Positions 22,967-35,635 of a stretch of DNA of 64,000 nucleotides are shown in pieces. The translations under genes were made by a program, and so were the position numbers. Source of the stretch: Humulus lupulus (Eukaryota > Streptophyta > Magnoliopsida > Rosales > Cannabaceae); contig NC_084800.1 in the NCBI RefSeq assembly GCF_963169125.1, forward strand, positions 144,580,397-144,644,396, in the 5' to 3' direction. The notes below the pieces were generated by a model. That model was not told the DNA's origin and did not search any database. It saw only the letters and a list, made by a program, of their open reading frames with translations. The first letter of the stretch is position 1. Every line of letters begins with the position of its first letter.

Positions 22967-24080
22967 GTAAGTCTTCTTCTCCATGCTTGTTATTTTTTTT
23001 GTAAAAATTTCATGAAAAACCCATGCCATGGCCGAAACCCCTTTGATAGATTTTTTCTTGAATTTGTTCATGAATCTCATATGAATGCTTGTATAATGTG
23101 TTGGTTTGTTGGGTTTTGAGGATGTTTGTGCTATGGGTAACCCAACCCTACCTTTAATTTCATAGGAATTTCAAGAAAAATAGGTTAATTTGATATAAAT
23201 CATGAGTATGGGTTTTGGGGTTTTTGATAGCATATAAATTTTCAAGAACATGAAAAAACCTTTCCACTTCCATGTTTTGATCTTGTTTTTGTATGTATGG
23301 ATGAAGAAATGTGTTTATGATAGGGAATCTAGGGCTTTGCTCTTACGGTTTGGGCTTTATGGTTAGATTTGGGCTATGAAAAATGGATAGGTTAAGGAAA
23401 GTGGCCGATCGGCCACTGAATTTTCTGGGTACAAATGTGGTCCGATCGGACCGCACGGATTCATCTTCTCGGACACCCATGTCCGATCGGACATTTTGGG
23501 TGGTTGGTGCTGGGCTCCTCGGACGCCTTCGGCTCGGATGCAAGGCGTGGCACGCCTCTCCTCGGACGCAAGGCATGCTTCTCCTCGGATGGAAGGCACT
23601 TCCCAAACTTCCTCGAACGTCTTTCCGCTCGGACGTAAGGCACTAGGCGCACCACTCCACGTTAGGCCTCCCTTGGCCTCTCCTCGGTCACATGGCATCC
23701 GATCGGATGCCTAATGACCCTTTCCATAGGTTGGCCAAGTGTCTCTTAGGACACGCCCCAGTCCAAGTTCACACTTGTATGCATGCGGATGGGCACACCT
23801 CTCCTCGGGCCTTTGGTGTCCGACCGGACCTCTCCTTGCCCTGTATGTATCTCGTAGGATGCACCATCCTTCATTGGCTTTAGGCATCACTTAGGAAATT
23901 TCAACCACTTAGGAAATTTCAAATATTTTTAGGCACCTTTAAGCACCAAAAATCTTTTTTCCATACATGCTATATTTTTACCACTTAGATAAATTTTTCT
24001 AAGTATAAAAATAAATTTTGTTCTTATTGAATTTTCTCTGTATGGTTACTCACCTCCCCGTTTTTTATTTATTTTTGTAG
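22967..24080 (+). other. Predicted 5'-leader intron of the G2 antisense gene
   Basis: Donor AACCTTGA|GTAAGT at 22967 and acceptor TTTTTGTAG at 24080, immediately before the ATG at 24081. Both sites are conserved in G3. The middle (23400-23850) is filled with TCCGATCGGA-type and CTCCTCGGA-type repeats, which explains the several open frames there; none looks coding. Confidence 0.6.
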
Positions 24081-26561
24081 ATGAATCGCTCTGATTATAG
24101 GGGAGGTGGCAACCATACGGACTCCGATACATCCATCCCGCAGTCAAACGAGACTCCTCAGAACAACGATTCCTCATCACACTCTTCTACCAGTTGCACT
24201 CCCGAGGATCGCCTTCGTCGCTTCAAGCGGATCCTTCCCCGCTCAGCCTTGTACCTTCTCCACGAGGAACAGTTTCTTCAACAAGCTTCACAGTCGACAA
24301 TGAGGGTGAAGAAATCTAACAGACTTCCCCAGGACCAAGATCCACAAGTTGCCCGCAGAGTGGTGCAGAAGGTGGTGGAGCGCAGTCACGCTCGCACTAC
24401 AACTCCTTCGGGAGAACCCTCTCAGATGTTTGCCACCGTGATTCAGAACTTGGCCATTCAAAAGCAACGGAAGGGGAGAGAAGAAGAACCTTCCTGGTTC
24501 ACTGCCCAAGCTTCAAAGCTTAATCCCGAGTCGTTCCACAAACACATCAAGGCTTTGGGTTTGAGTGGGGCGAACGTGATATGCCCGGGCTCTCACCAAA
24601 GAGCCAATAGGCCTGGTGGAGCATACTGCGCCTGGTCTAGGCATCATGTCCTCGCCGGAGCGACACTTCCATTACATCCCTACTTCCAATATATAGCGGA
24701 CTATTTCAATGTCTCCCCATTCCAGATTGCACCGAATGGGATCCAGGCATTGTCTGCATTATACATTCTCTACTTCCTGCATGGTTGGGACGAGCCTACC
24801 CCTCATGAGGTGCATTACTTATTTGACTTCAAGACCAATCCCACCCACAACAACACGGGCTTCTTCCACCTCTACCATAGGCAAAGGGGGACTACATACC
24901 TTAGTGGTATCTCTCACAAATCGAACCCCGGGAAGTATTACAAAGAATATTTCCTTACATCGGACATTAAGGCCAACAACTTAGCCTTTACACATGCGGG
25001 TCCATTCCAGTGACCCTTGCCTACTGAAGGGATGTTTGATCGAGCAGAGAAGTTGGCTAGCATGAGTCCTGAGGAGAAAGATGTGAAAAAATTGGTCACT
25101 GTAGACTACCTACAGATGGTGGGCCTTATACCATGTGATCAAGATATGGCGGTGGAAAGTACCACCGGGGAGAACAACACAACTGATCAGTCCAATGCGG
25201 GCACGGAGATAGTGACTGACCAGTTTTCTCCTGGACCCTCTCCGCTTTCTCATAGGCCTGGAGACCTTGTCATTAGGGAGCCTCAACCTCAGCCTCAGCG
25301 CAGATCTGCTATTCCCGCTCAGTCTGGGAAAGGGAAGGCCATCCAGATTGAGAGAGAACTCAGCTCATCTTCGGACGATGAGGACGAGTTCATTGACCAG
25401 ATTCTCAAATCAGGTCTAGTAACCATAGGAATACGTTTAATAACTTGGTGATTCGAGACTAAAAAAATTGTAGTAGTAATATACTCATCTACGTTTTATT
25501 ATGTTTATATCTCTAACAACTTTGTGTTTTCCTCTTTTGCAGATCCAGATATGTTCAGACAGTGCATTGCTTCTTCTGCTCCAAGGAGGAAAGCTGGCGA
25601 TGGAAGTGGCTCCACGCCCCCGATGAAGATTCTGAAGGTAGTGCCGCCCAGCCGAGGGAGACAACCAGAGGGGTCGACCACACTCCCACCGTTAACTCCT
25701 TCGTCACTTCCTCCATCAGCGAGCCTAACTCCCCCAGGCCCGTATGGCCCGAGCGAGGCACTCCGAGCTGCTGATACCAAGCTCAGGGGGTCAGCTGATC
25801 AGACCCTCTGCGATGCATCAAAGATTCAAAGCTTTGATTCTCTTCCTCGGCTTAGTGTCGATGTTGTCCTAGATAGAGGGATTGCTCAGCTGACACACAT
25901 AAGTACTCCACCATAAGATAGATTGTTACTTACGTTAATGCTTTGTAGTAACTTTTTGTTCTTCATGCAGACACTCATGACCTTCTGTCACGCCCAGCAG
26001 TGGTCAATTGATTACAAGGAGTTGATCAAGGTACTAAATGATCAACTGGTGGAGGCCCAAGCTAAAGTAGAGACTCTATCTGCTTCAGAAAAAGACTCCA
26101 AATCCAAGTTGGAGAAGGCAGAGAAGACTGTGGCTGAACGGGATGAGTCTCTTAGGAGACTATCTAATGAGAATCAGCAGCAAGTTCAAACCAACCAGTC
26201 CTTGACCGGTCAACTGGAGAAGCTGACCCTTGAGAATAAGGAGTTAGCTCGTGAGAATGAGGGACTAATCAGCGAGAATGAAGAGTTGAAACAAGAGAAG
26301 GAGGCTGATTTAACTCGCTACGAGGAGGCTAGCTTCGACTTCTTTTATCAGGTATGGAAATTGAAGAAACCTCTCAAGCTCGATTTTTTCACCGAGTAGG
26401 TTCAGGCAGAGGAGCTTGCTAGATGTGAAGCAAAGGCTGCTGAGGAAGCTGCCAATCCTCCTGGCCCTACACCCGCCTCCTCTACATTATCACTCCGAGC
26501 GAGAGGAGCAACTGAAGCCGAGGAGGGGGTTGATCAACCCACCAGAGCAGCTCGCCAGTGA
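24081..26561 (+). pseudogene. G2 antisense gene (aORF), decayed
   Basis: Exon 1 (24081-25413) starts MNRSDYRGGGNHTDSDTSIP and carries HQRANRPGGAYCAWSRHHV and NGIQALSALYILYFLHGWDE, the globular part shared with G3. A TGA at 25011-25013 stands where G3 has CGA. Exon 2 (25543 to about 25903) is Ser/Pro-rich. Its donor reads ATAAGT where G3 has GTAAGC, so the splice site is lost. Exon 3 (25971-26561) is a coiled coil (SEKDSKSKLEKAEKTVAERD, ENKELARENEGLISENEELK) with a TAG at 26397-26399. Similar plant proteins are called putative gypsy-type transposon proteins; the role is unknown. It converges on pol, 987 bp away. Confidence 0.8.
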
Positions 26562-27548
26562 CTCCTCATCCTGCTAGAGCACACCTGCATGACTAGTTGT
26601 AGTCTTACTAGTTTTTATCATAGTTTGCTTTATTTTGTATACTTTTCCTCATGTGATTGAGCATTTTGACACTTGCACTTTACTTTTCTTTTTTGACTTA
26701 GCTCTAAACTTTTAAGTCTTTATTGTGAATAGTAAAGTTCCTATATGCCTTAAATTTCACATGAGTATTTAGTTTTCTAACTTAGAAATTCTAAACATTT
26801 CATAAGTCCATACTAAATATACTTCCTCATGCTCTTATTGCTCTAACTTTTTATGAGCATAACTTTTTTATTATCACACGAATATCTGTTTCTAACTTAG
26901 AATTAACAATCTAAAATTCTAAGTTACATGAGCTTTGTCAAACAAGTCAGCTTAATGGCCTTTTTAGACTTCCAAATTTACAAGTCAGCCCAAAAAACAG
27001 ATATCTTTGCTCGTGCTCTTATTGCCTGTGTTGAAGTACAAACCAGTATACCCTATGTGCCCCCCAAGTGATTGAGGGTTGAAAAATCCTTGATCACTTG
27101 CTACTTGACCGAATTTGTCCGAGCAGTTACTACTCGTGAAACACATAAAATATACAAACATATTTCAGTAGTTGACCACTACAAAAACATGCAATTACTT
27201 AAACGTTGGTCATTCATCTCATGATACCGACCAGTTGAACACTGTCTGGTATATATTTATACTTAGTTTTAGAAGACCTGTTTTGTTTAAATCATAATGA
27301 CAGTTGAACACTGCCAAGCAAGAATAATCAACACATATGCAAAATTTGTAGCAAGATTCGACCACGCTGCGCGTGATCTCTTTTATTACTCGTAATAATA
27401 AATGACAAAACGTGTCTAACAACGAGTTCCAAACAAAATAACATTGTTCAAAATAATGTGACTGGGTAGCAAATAACTTGTACACAAACAAAAAACTTAA
27501 ATAATAAGTTAAGCACTTGATACAAAGCTACTACTCTGCAAGCAGTAT
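26562..27548. other. Convergent spacer between the G2 antisense gene and pol
   Basis: AT-rich and noncoding. It aligns with 44612-45546 of G3 (shared CTTCCTCATGCTCTTATTGC and GTGCCCCCCAAGTGATTGAG stretches), so it is a fixed part of the family and probably holds both 3' ends. Confidence 0.7.
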
Positions 27549-29009
27549 TTATTGATAATATTTCCTCAAGTGCTCGCCATTCCAGTAGTTCCTGATCAGC
27601 TCTCCATTTAACCGAGAAAGATTGTAGGTGCCGGGTGGCAAGACTTGCTCAATTTGATACGGTCCTTCCCAGTTCGGTCCTAGCACACCAGCTGTTGGGT
27701 CTCTAACAAACACCTTTCTTAGGACCAAATCTCTGACCTGGAACTTTCGATCTCGCACTTTGGAATTGAAGTAGCGCGCCACTTTTTGCTGGAGAGCAGC
27801 AACTCTCAGGTTTGCCTCCTCTCTTCTCTCCTCGAGGAAGTCCAAGGATTTTGCTGGCAACTGATGATTCTCCTCTTGGTTGTACATGGTCCTTCTATGA
27901 GATGGGGGGTCTATCTCCACAGGTATCATGGCCTCATACCCATATGCCAAAGAAAATGGGGTATGTCCAGTTGTTGTCCGAGCAGTAGTCCTGTACGACC
28001 AAAGGACTTCTGGTAATTCTTCCGCCCAAGCACCCTTAGCTCGCTCCAGGCATTTTTTCAGAGTGTCCTTCAATGTCTTGTTTACTGCTTCAACCTGCCC
28101 ATTGGCTTGCGGATGGGCTACCGAGGAGAAACTTTTTGTGATGCCATGCCGAGTGCAAAAATCGGTAAATATGTCGCTATCAAATTGGGTGCCGTTGTCA
28201 GACACTATTTTCTTAGGCAGACCATAGCGACATATTATGTTCTTAACCACAAAGTCCAATACTTTCTTCGAAGTGATCGTGGCTAATGGTTCAGCCTCAG
28301 TCCACTTAGTGAAATAATCTACTGCAACCACCGCAAACTGTACTCCTCCTTTTCCTTTGGGCAACTTCCCGATCAGATCAATACCCCACACTGCAAAAGG
28401 CCATGGACTTTTCATTTACTTCAAGACATTTGGGGGCGCTCTGGGAACTTTAGAAAATCTTTGGCATTTATCACACCTCTTCACATATTCCATAGAGTCC
28501 TCGTTCATGGTAGGCCATAAAAAACCTTGCCTAAAGATCTTTTTAGATAGACTCTGCCCCCCAGCATGATCTCCACAAAACCCTTCATGCACCTCAGCTA
28601 ATAAATTCTTTGACTGGTCGGGTGTTATGCACCTGAGTAGAGGTAAGGAATACCCTCTCCTATACAACACCCCATCCATCATGGTGTACCTAGCAGCTTG
28701 CCTCATAACCTTCCTTGCTTTATTACGGTCATATGGGAGGGTCCCTTGCTCAAGGTAAGCAATGATGGGAGTCATCCAGGTGTCGGCTATCGTGATCGGC
28801 ATGGCCTCTTGTTTATCAATGCTCGGCTCCGCCAAGTATTCTACCGGTACTATATTTAGAGTTTCGGCATCTTTTGTACTAGCAAGCTTTGCTAGAGCAT
28901 CTGCATTAGAGTTCTGCTCCCGTGGTACTAGCTTGATGGTATACTCCTCAAACTGTGCTAGCAGATCTTTGGTCTTGTTTAAGTATGCCACCATGCGTAG
29001 GCCCATTGC
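27549..29009 (-). pseudogene. G2 integrase
   Basis: The first part (29006-28416) has YRRGYSLPLLRCITPDQ, the HHCC zinc domain (EVHEGFCGDH ... YVKRCDKCQRF) and stops at TAA 28416-28418, where G3 has CAA. The second part (28415-27549) has the DDE core (GIDLIGKLP, SDNGTQFDS, ANGQVEAVNK) and the C-terminal domain (FQVRDLVLRKVF, GPNWEGPYQIEQV). It shares one frame with RNase H. It would catalyse cDNA insertion if read through; as written it is split. Confidence 0.9.
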
Positions 29010-29765
29010 CTAGTATTCCCCCAATACTTGGTAGACCACCAATTGGGAATCGCTATTTATTTCCACCGACCGGGCACGTACATCTCTAGCCAGTCGCAAG
29101 CCTGCTAGGAGGGCCTCATACTGCGCCTCATTGTTAGAAGCATTAAATCTGAATCTCAGTGCACAATGAATTCGGTGCTTCTCTGGTGTGACTAATATAA
29201 TCCCAGCTCCTAAATGATGCTCATTCGACGACCCATCAACAAAAAGTTGCCAAGTAGGAATTTCTTCTTTCTGCCCAGTTACACTCTCTTGCTGGTCGGG
29301 AACATCAGCGATTCCGGTACATTCAGCGATGAAATCTGCCAAAGCTTGACCTTTAATAGCAGTCCTTGACTGGTACTTGATTTCAAATTAGCCTAGCTCA
29401 ACCACCCATTTAAATAGCCGACCGGACGACTCCAGATTCTGTAAGACTTGGCGTAGAGGCTGGTCAGTAAGGACCTTAATGGGGTGTGCTTGGAAGTATG
29501 GCCGTAATTTTTGTGATGCAAGTACCAAGCAGTAAGCCAACTTCTCGATCATGGGATATCGGGACTCTGCTCCTATCAATCGCTTGCTAACATAGTACAC
29601 TGGGTGTTGCACTCTATCCTCCTCTCGTACTAAGGCAGCACTAACAGCATGCTCCGTGACTGCTAGGTACAGAAATAGGTCTTCTCCATCAACTGGCTTA
29701 GAAAGAACAGGAGGTTGGGCCAAATGCTCCTTTATGGCTTGGAAAGCTTGTTCACAATCTGCGGT
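29010..29765 (-). pseudogene. G2 dual RNase H region
   Basis: The gypsy RNase H (LYLAVTEHAVSAALVREED, YYVSKRLIGAES) runs to a TAA at 29388-29390 (CAA in G3). The archaeal-type RNase H follows (WQLFVDGSSNEHHLGAGIIL, NNEAQYEALLAGLRLA, NSDSQLVVYQVLGEY) and ends at TAG 29010-29012 (CAG in G3). The segment reading NNEAEYEALL in G3 is NNEAQYEALL here, a possible loss of an acidic residue. These domains degrade RNA in the hybrid during cDNA synthesis. Confidence 0.85.
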
Positions 29766-30848
29766 TCACTCAAACTTCTTGCCCCCTCTAAGCAGGTTAA
29801 AAAACGGGACGCACTTGTCTGTTGATTTCGAAACGAACCTGCTTAGAGCTGCAATCTGCCCAGTCAAGCTTTGCACATCCTTTATTTTAGCTGGAGACTT
29901 CATTTCAACGAGGGCCTTGATCTTCTCTGGGTTTGCCTCTATTCCTCGGGAGTTCACAATAAACCTAAGAAATTTTCCAGAACCCACTCCAAATGAACAC
30001 TTAAGGGGGTTTAACTTCATGTTGTACTTCCTCAGTATTGCAAAGCACTCCTCTAAGTCTCGCACGTGCCCTTCAGCTTCCTTTGACTTCACCAGCATAT
30101 CTTCTATGTACACCTCCATGCTCTTGCCGATTAAGTCACGAAACATACCATTCACCAAGCGTTGATAGGAAGCTCCTGCATTCTTCAATCCGAAGGGCAT
30201 GACCCTATAGCAGTATAGCCCTATATCTGTTCGGAAGCTGGTATGCTCTTCATCAGGAGGATGCATGCTGATCTGGTTGTACCCCGAATATGCATCCATG
30301 AAGAACAATGTTTCATGACTAGAGGTTGCATCTACCAACTGGTCTATTCTTGGTAAAGGAAAGCAATCCTTCAGGCATTCTTTGTTTAGATCAGTAAAAT
30401 CTACACAAGTCCTCCACTTTCCATTGGGTTTGGGCACCAACACTGGGTTTGAAACCCAAGCAGGGTAGTATGCCTCTCTGATAAACCCATTCTCCTTTAA
30501 TAGCTCTACCTCCTCCTTAAGAGCCTTTGCTCGATCCTTGTCAAGCAATCTCCTCTTCTGCTGCACTACTGGATAGCTTTCATCCATGTTGAGCACGTGG
30601 CTGATCACAGTTGGTGAGATACCCACCATATCCTTGTGAGACCAGGCGAAGACATCTTGATTTCTTCTCAAAAATTCTATCAGCTGTGCTCTCACCTCTG
30701 CTTTCAACTTTTTCCCAATTTTGACCCCTCTCGTCGGGTCATTCTCATCTATAAGGACCTCCTCTAACTCCTCGGACGGTCCCACATCACTTTCATAATC
30801 CCCAAAGCAAGGATCAAAGTCCCTTCCCTCGCTTTGGGCAGCGTCCTA
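29766..30848 (-). pseudogene. G2 reverse transcriptase
   Basis: In frame after the amber at 30846-30848. Motifs: VFAWSHKDMVGI, LVPKPNGKWRTCVDFTDLN, FPLPRIDQLVDATS, FMDAYSGYNQISM, VMPFGLKNAGASYQRLVNG, then YIEDMLVKS in place of YVDDMLVKS, then GKFLRFIVNSRGIE. The YxDD box has Glu for the first catalytic Asp, which should kill activity. The frame ends at TGA 29766-29768 where Trp is expected (KKFEW in G1). Confidence 0.9.
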
Positions 30849-32207
30849 TTTGGTGACTTCATCACCGGATGGGGTCTTCTGCTCTTCTAAACCAAGAGTA
30901 CTCTCCTGGCCAAACTCCTCTAACATCTCTTCATCGGTTACAACTGCAAGACTCTGGTCGACATCCATCTTCTCCACCTTCTCTCTCTCAACACATACAA
31001 TCATGTTGTTCTCCTTGGCCCCTTTCTTCGCCTTGGCTACTGAGGCATTATAGCACTCCCTAGCCTCCCTTTGGTCTCCTTGGACACAGCCTATGCCAGC
31101 ACTGGTCGGGAATTTCATGGAAAGGTGCCAGATTGAAACTACCGCATGCATGTTGGTGAGTAGTGGTCGACCAATAACCACATTGTAGGCGGCCAGGCAG
31201 TCAACAATCAAAAACTCATTCATTAAGGTTTCATGCCTAGGAGCTTCCCCCGTCGTGACTGGTAACTTGATTGTCCCAGCTGGTGACAATCCTTCTCCAG
31301 TAAAACCATAAATGACTTGAGAGCACGACTTCAAGTCATTGACAGATAGCTTCATTTTCTCGAAGGAGGACTTATAAATAATGTTTACAGAGCTCCCTGT
31401 ATCGACCAGGCATCTCTTCACCTTCATATTAGCAATTTGGACTGTCACAACAAGAGGGTCATTGTGAGGATACCTCACGTGTTTAGCATCTTCTTCAGTG
31501 AAAGTGAGGAACTCACTTTCATATCTTGGGTTCTTTGGTGGTCGCTCCTCCACCGTCATAACTTCGGAGGTGGATGCCGCACCCAACTCATGATGAAGGG
31601 TGCGAGCATACCTCTCCCTCGCCTTGTTGCTGTCTCCAGCAAGATGTGGTCCTCCACATATAGTATCTAGTGTGAAGTCCACAGGTTCGGGTTGCAAAGG
31701 TGGGGACCGTTGCTGCTTGAACCCAGGATTATTGTTGCTCGCCTCTCCTTGGGTCTTCTCCGCTCGGTACTTTTTTAGCTTCCCCGACCAGAGGAGAAAC
31801 TCTATCTCATCTTTGAGATGATTACACTCATTCGTGTCATGACCATAGTCTCCATGGAAGCGACAGAATTTGTTCATATCTCTTTTACTCATCTCCTTCT
31901 TGATTGGTGGGGGTTTCTGGTAAGGGACCTCTTGATGACTAGCCAAATATATCTCTGCTCGGCTCGCCGATAGAGTGGTGTAGTTTGTAAATTGGGGTTC
32001 ATACTTCGTTGGCTTGTCGTTTGGTCCCGACTTAGCCTTCTTCTCATTGTGGCAGTCAGACCCATTATTCCCACGTTTCTTACCGCCATTCTGATCATTC
32101 CCACCATTCTTGGGGGGATCATTCGACCCGCTTGGATTGTTCAATCCATTTTCTCCCTTCTCAATTGCATTGTCCAACTTCATATACTTATCTGCCCGGT
32201 CTAAAAA
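30846..32207 (-). pseudogene. G2 gag C-terminal half and aspartic protease
   Basis: It follows the shared gag amber (32208-32210) in the same frame. FCRFHGDYGHDTNECNHLKD is the Tat-type Cys/His motif. The protease starts after FTEEDAKHVRYPHNDPLVV; its active site LVDTGSSVNIIY is intact, with YNVVIGRPLL downstream. It ends ...SGDEVTK then TAG (30848-30846), the second amber shared with G3, after which the RT frame continues without a shift. Confidence 0.9.
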
Positions 32208-33821
32208 CTACTGTAAAGTTGAAATTGGATGGCGATGGATGCTGTCCCACAAAGGACTTCGATAGATAATACCGGAAGAGATTGCCACCATCTTCCCCTC
32301 ATCTCCAACCACGGTAGCTTGGTTAGCTTCTCTCATGAACCTTTGAATGTAGTTCTTGAGGGACTCATCTTTACCCTACCTAATATCCACCAAGTGATTG
32401 GCATAAACAGGAGGGGTTCGGGCAGTACTAAACTGCCTACAAAACTCATTCCTAAAACTCTCCCAAGAGGTGATGGAGTCTGGTTTGAATTTCCAGTACC
32501 ACTCCTGGGCAGTGTCTGACAACGTGGTGGGGAAGACTCTGCAGCGGTAGTCATCACTCACCCCGAGCAGCTCCATCTGATCTTCAAACTTCCCAACGTG
32601 TCTTACCGGGTCTGCCTTTTCTGTATAAACTGGCAGTATCGGTGCTTTATATTTCTTTGGTGATTGAGCTGCTCTAATTCGAGCACAAAAAGGGCTACCA
32701 CTCCTGTGGTCTACCGGATTAATCGCAACTGGTTGTTTTGACAAACTCTGGACTGCTGCTGTCAAAGCATCAAGCTGGGCTTGGATGCCTGGGGCCACTG
32801 TTGGGGACTCACTTTCGGGACCGCCTGGTCGGGCACTCCTATCCGGAAAACCATCATCGAGTATTTGTACTCGACTGGTAGGACGGATTGGCTCTTTCCC
32901 TTCGACCGGGCCGGTCCTCCTTCTATCATCAATGACGTCCCTCAGGTCCTTCTGAGCAGTGTGCTTTCCCAATCGATCGAACACCGTACTCCGAGTCTTC
33001 TCGGATGGTCTGCTGGGTGGAGCGTGCTCCTTGCCATTGCGCTGGTTGGGATGCCGTGGTGGCTTTCCTGTCTGAGCTGGTCGATCCTCTCCTCCTCGTT
33101 GGTTATTATTCTTCTCCTTCGAACGGTTGGTGTGATGACTGTCAGCTTCATCACGCCCATGCCCATCTTTGAAGTGGGAAGTCTCATTGCCACGAGGGGC
33201 TCTATTGTGCTCCTGCTCAGAAGGTGTTTTCTTACTGCCTGACTTATGACTCCCTGACCTAGAAGTCTTTGATCGGTGGTCCTTTGAGGGGGTTTTGGAG
33301 TTCCCCCTTTGAGTTGAGGCAGTGCGCGATCGGACTCCATCCTCCTCATGACCAGGTGGGTTATTACCACCCCTGCCTGGTCTATCAGTTTTCTTACGAC
33401 CAGCTTCTATGGTCCTTGCCTCTGGGGTGGCTGCCACTCCAGGTGCCGCCTGGGCATTGGCTCGGGTCAGTTACGTAGCTTCCTCCAGAGTGAGTGCAGC
33501 TTCGCGATGTCGCCTGTCGGGCTCCTCCTGCTGTCGATAGATCTCCTCACTCCTAGCTTCCATCTCCCGTTTCTGCTGCTCGAATGCGGCATTCTGCCTA
33601 GCCATTTCCTTAGCGAATGCCTCCTGCCTGGCGTTGAACTGAGCCATCTCCTCCTGGAATGCGCTCATGGCTTCCTGGAGCTCTTCAACTTCTGGAGCTA
33701 CGTCCTCAAGCACAACTCTAGGCTCAGTTTCATGATCTTGAACGCTGGGACCTTCTGATCTAGCATGCTCCTTAAAGGAGCCCGTCTTCTTGGAGGAGGC
33801 AGTGGTGTTCTTAGGCGCCAT
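32208..33821 (-). pseudogene. G2 gag N-terminal half
   Basis: The start is the ATG at 33821, 55 bp inside the 5' LTR. An N-terminal coiled coil (EELQEAMSAFQEEMAQFNAR) is followed by a charged, disordered Arg/Ser/Gly-rich region and the capsid core (FPTTLSDTAQEWYWKFKPDS, FRNEFCRQFSTARTPPVYAN). Private stops: TAA 33471-33473 (CAA in G3) and TAG 32376-32378 (CAG in G3). The TAG at 32208-32210 is shared with G3. Confidence 0.85.
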
Positions 33822-33854
33822 ATTGCTTCAGGGACTGTCTGTTCTTCTCTTCAG

Positions 33855-33876
33855 GCTCTCAATGAGAGCACCAAAA
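33855..33876 (-). other. Primer binding site of G2
   Basis: The minus strand reads TTTTGGTGCTCTCATTGAGAGC directly after the 5' LTR, a close variant of the G1 site. The tRNA is not identified. Confidence 0.6.
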
Positions 33877-35226
33877 TGTTGACTATGTTTTTAGCCAACG
33901 ACGTGAGAATGTCAATAATGACAAACCTTCAAGAGAATTTAAACGACACAGATAGTTTAATCAAGAAAAGTAAATAACACACAAGATTTTATAGTGGTTC
34001 AGCCCCGTTCAGCCGGTAATAGCCTAATCCACTTAGAGATTTTATTACTTTATCTACACTCAAGATCAGATGAACCAGTGTCAACTGAGTTTCTTCAGTG
34101 TAAATTTTCAGGAATACAGAAAGGGCTCTCTCTCAAGGAAAACGCACTTTCTCTCTCTAGAAACTCAGACCAATTGTCAAATTGCCAAAAGTCCTTTTCT
34201 GATCCCATTAACCCTCTATTTATAGGCTTGGGATCCTAAACTGATATCCCCCTAGGATCGGGATATTCTATTATTTATATTATATTTAAATTACACAAAA
34301 TATTCAAAAATGCAACAGACTCCTCAATTTGAGTGAGGAGTGAGAGATTCCCGCGATGCTCAGACTGATTCTTGCTGAAGTCGTTTCTGGGAATTTGACG
34401 TAGTCTGATCCATTTGTTTGATGAATATCTTCTTCTGGTCGGACATATGCATGTTGGACACCTGCATACGAACCATACCCCTTAGACTCTCTTCGGACCA
34501 AAGTCCGACCAGTCACCTTTTGGGCTCACCTCCGGACCATAGCCTTGGGGTTTCCTCGGACCAAGTTCCGACCACACCCTCATGGGTGCTCCTCGGACCA
34601 AGGTCTGAGCCACACTTTGGCTCTCCTCGGACCAAGGTCTGAGCCACACTCTCCTTGGCTCTCCTAGGACTAAGATCCGAGCCACACCTCCCTTGGCTCT
34701 CCTCGGACTAAGGTCCGAGCCACACCTCCCTTGGCTCTCCTTGGACTAAGGTCTGAGCCACCCTCCTTGGCTCTACTCAGATCAAGGTCCGAACACATGC
34801 ATGGGGCTTCTCCTCAGACATGGTCTGACCGGACCTCTTGGAATGCCTTCCTCGGACCAAGGTCCGAGCACATCACTTGTGCCTCTCCTCGGATCAAGGT
34901 CCGACCGGACCTATTGTGGCCTCTCCTCGGACTAGGGTCCGAGCCCATCTCTTAGGGCACTCCTCGGACTAAGGTCCAAGCCCATCACTTGGACTCCTCA
35001 GACTAAGGTCCAAGCACACCACTTGGACTCCTCGGACTAAGGTCCGACCGGGCACACCTTAGCCCAAGTACTCTCCTCAGGTGCACTTGGCTTGGTTATG
35101 ACATCTCTCAAGCAGTCCAAACTCTTCACTGATGTACTGGGCTACTACTAAGCCAGATCACCCAACTATTCCATGCCACTTGTCAATTCTATTGCCACAT
35201 CATCATTTTCAAATTTTGGGATAACA
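33877..35226 (-). repeat. 5' LTR of G2
   Basis: 1350 bp, matching 21200-22549. The minus-strand TATA box CTATAAATAG at 34215-34224 puts U3 to its right, including the quasi-palindrome array 34490-35060, and R-U5 to its left. The TSD GATAG follows at 35227. Confidence 0.95.
34490..35060. repeat. U3 quasi-palindrome array in the G2 5' LTR
   Basis: The same CTCCTCGGACYAAGGTCCGAG units as at 21830-22390, directly upstream (minus strand) of the LTR TATA box. Open frames across it are repeat artefacts. Confidence 0.9.
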
Positions 35227-35231
35227 GATAG

Positions 35232-35635
35232 GAATTAATGATGTATTTTAGGTTTGACCGTCCCTAAGGCGGCATGTCCTAAGTTAAGTCATGAACTCCG
35301 AAATAATGGGTTACACTCACAAAGTTATGATTAAGCTTTTGAAGTGGATAATCATAACTTGACCAAACTAAGCGGTACTTTAATGTTTAAAAGAGAAAAT
35401 AAAGAGTTATTTTAAGTTTTAAACAATAAAGATAAGAACGTCTTATAAATTCTCTATGACTAATTTGACCGACTCTAAGGCAGCACTTTAATTGTTAGAA
35501 AGTTTTATCGTGGAAATTAAACTTTATTTTATGTGTTTTAATTGTGCTCATGCATCACGTTTAATTTTCGAAACTTTGATATTTATTTTTCTAAATATAA
35601 TAATATTTTTATTTATTTATTTATTCCCAGCAAAA
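35232..35635 (+). other. Copia leader sequence
   Basis: AT-rich and noncoding, continuing from 21166-21199 across the G2 insertion. It contains two related CTAAGGCRGCA segments and ends with TTCCCAG just before the gag start. The PBS region (21166 onward, GTCAATAGCGAGG) does not match the usual initiator-Met site. Confidence 0.55.

Larger units (their letters stand above)
21200..35226 (-). mobile_element. G2: complete-structure Tat-lineage Ty3/gypsy element
   Basis: It spans 14,027 bp with two 1350-bp LTRs, 5-bp TSD GATAG (21195-21199 and 35227-35231), PBS-like site and polypurine tract. gag-pro-pol is on the minus strand in a single frame (33821 down to 27549) but interrupted by stops. A decayed antisense gene lies between pol and the 3' LTR. 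It sits 34 bp inside the copia left LTR and splits the copia leader. It is the same family as G3, with a different U3. Confidence 0.95.

Noticed and set aside
23343..23714. Overlapping open frames of 60-111 codons in the G2 antisense leader
   Set aside because: They lie in the predicted leader intron and consist of TCCGATCGGA and CTCCTCGGA repeats on both strands.
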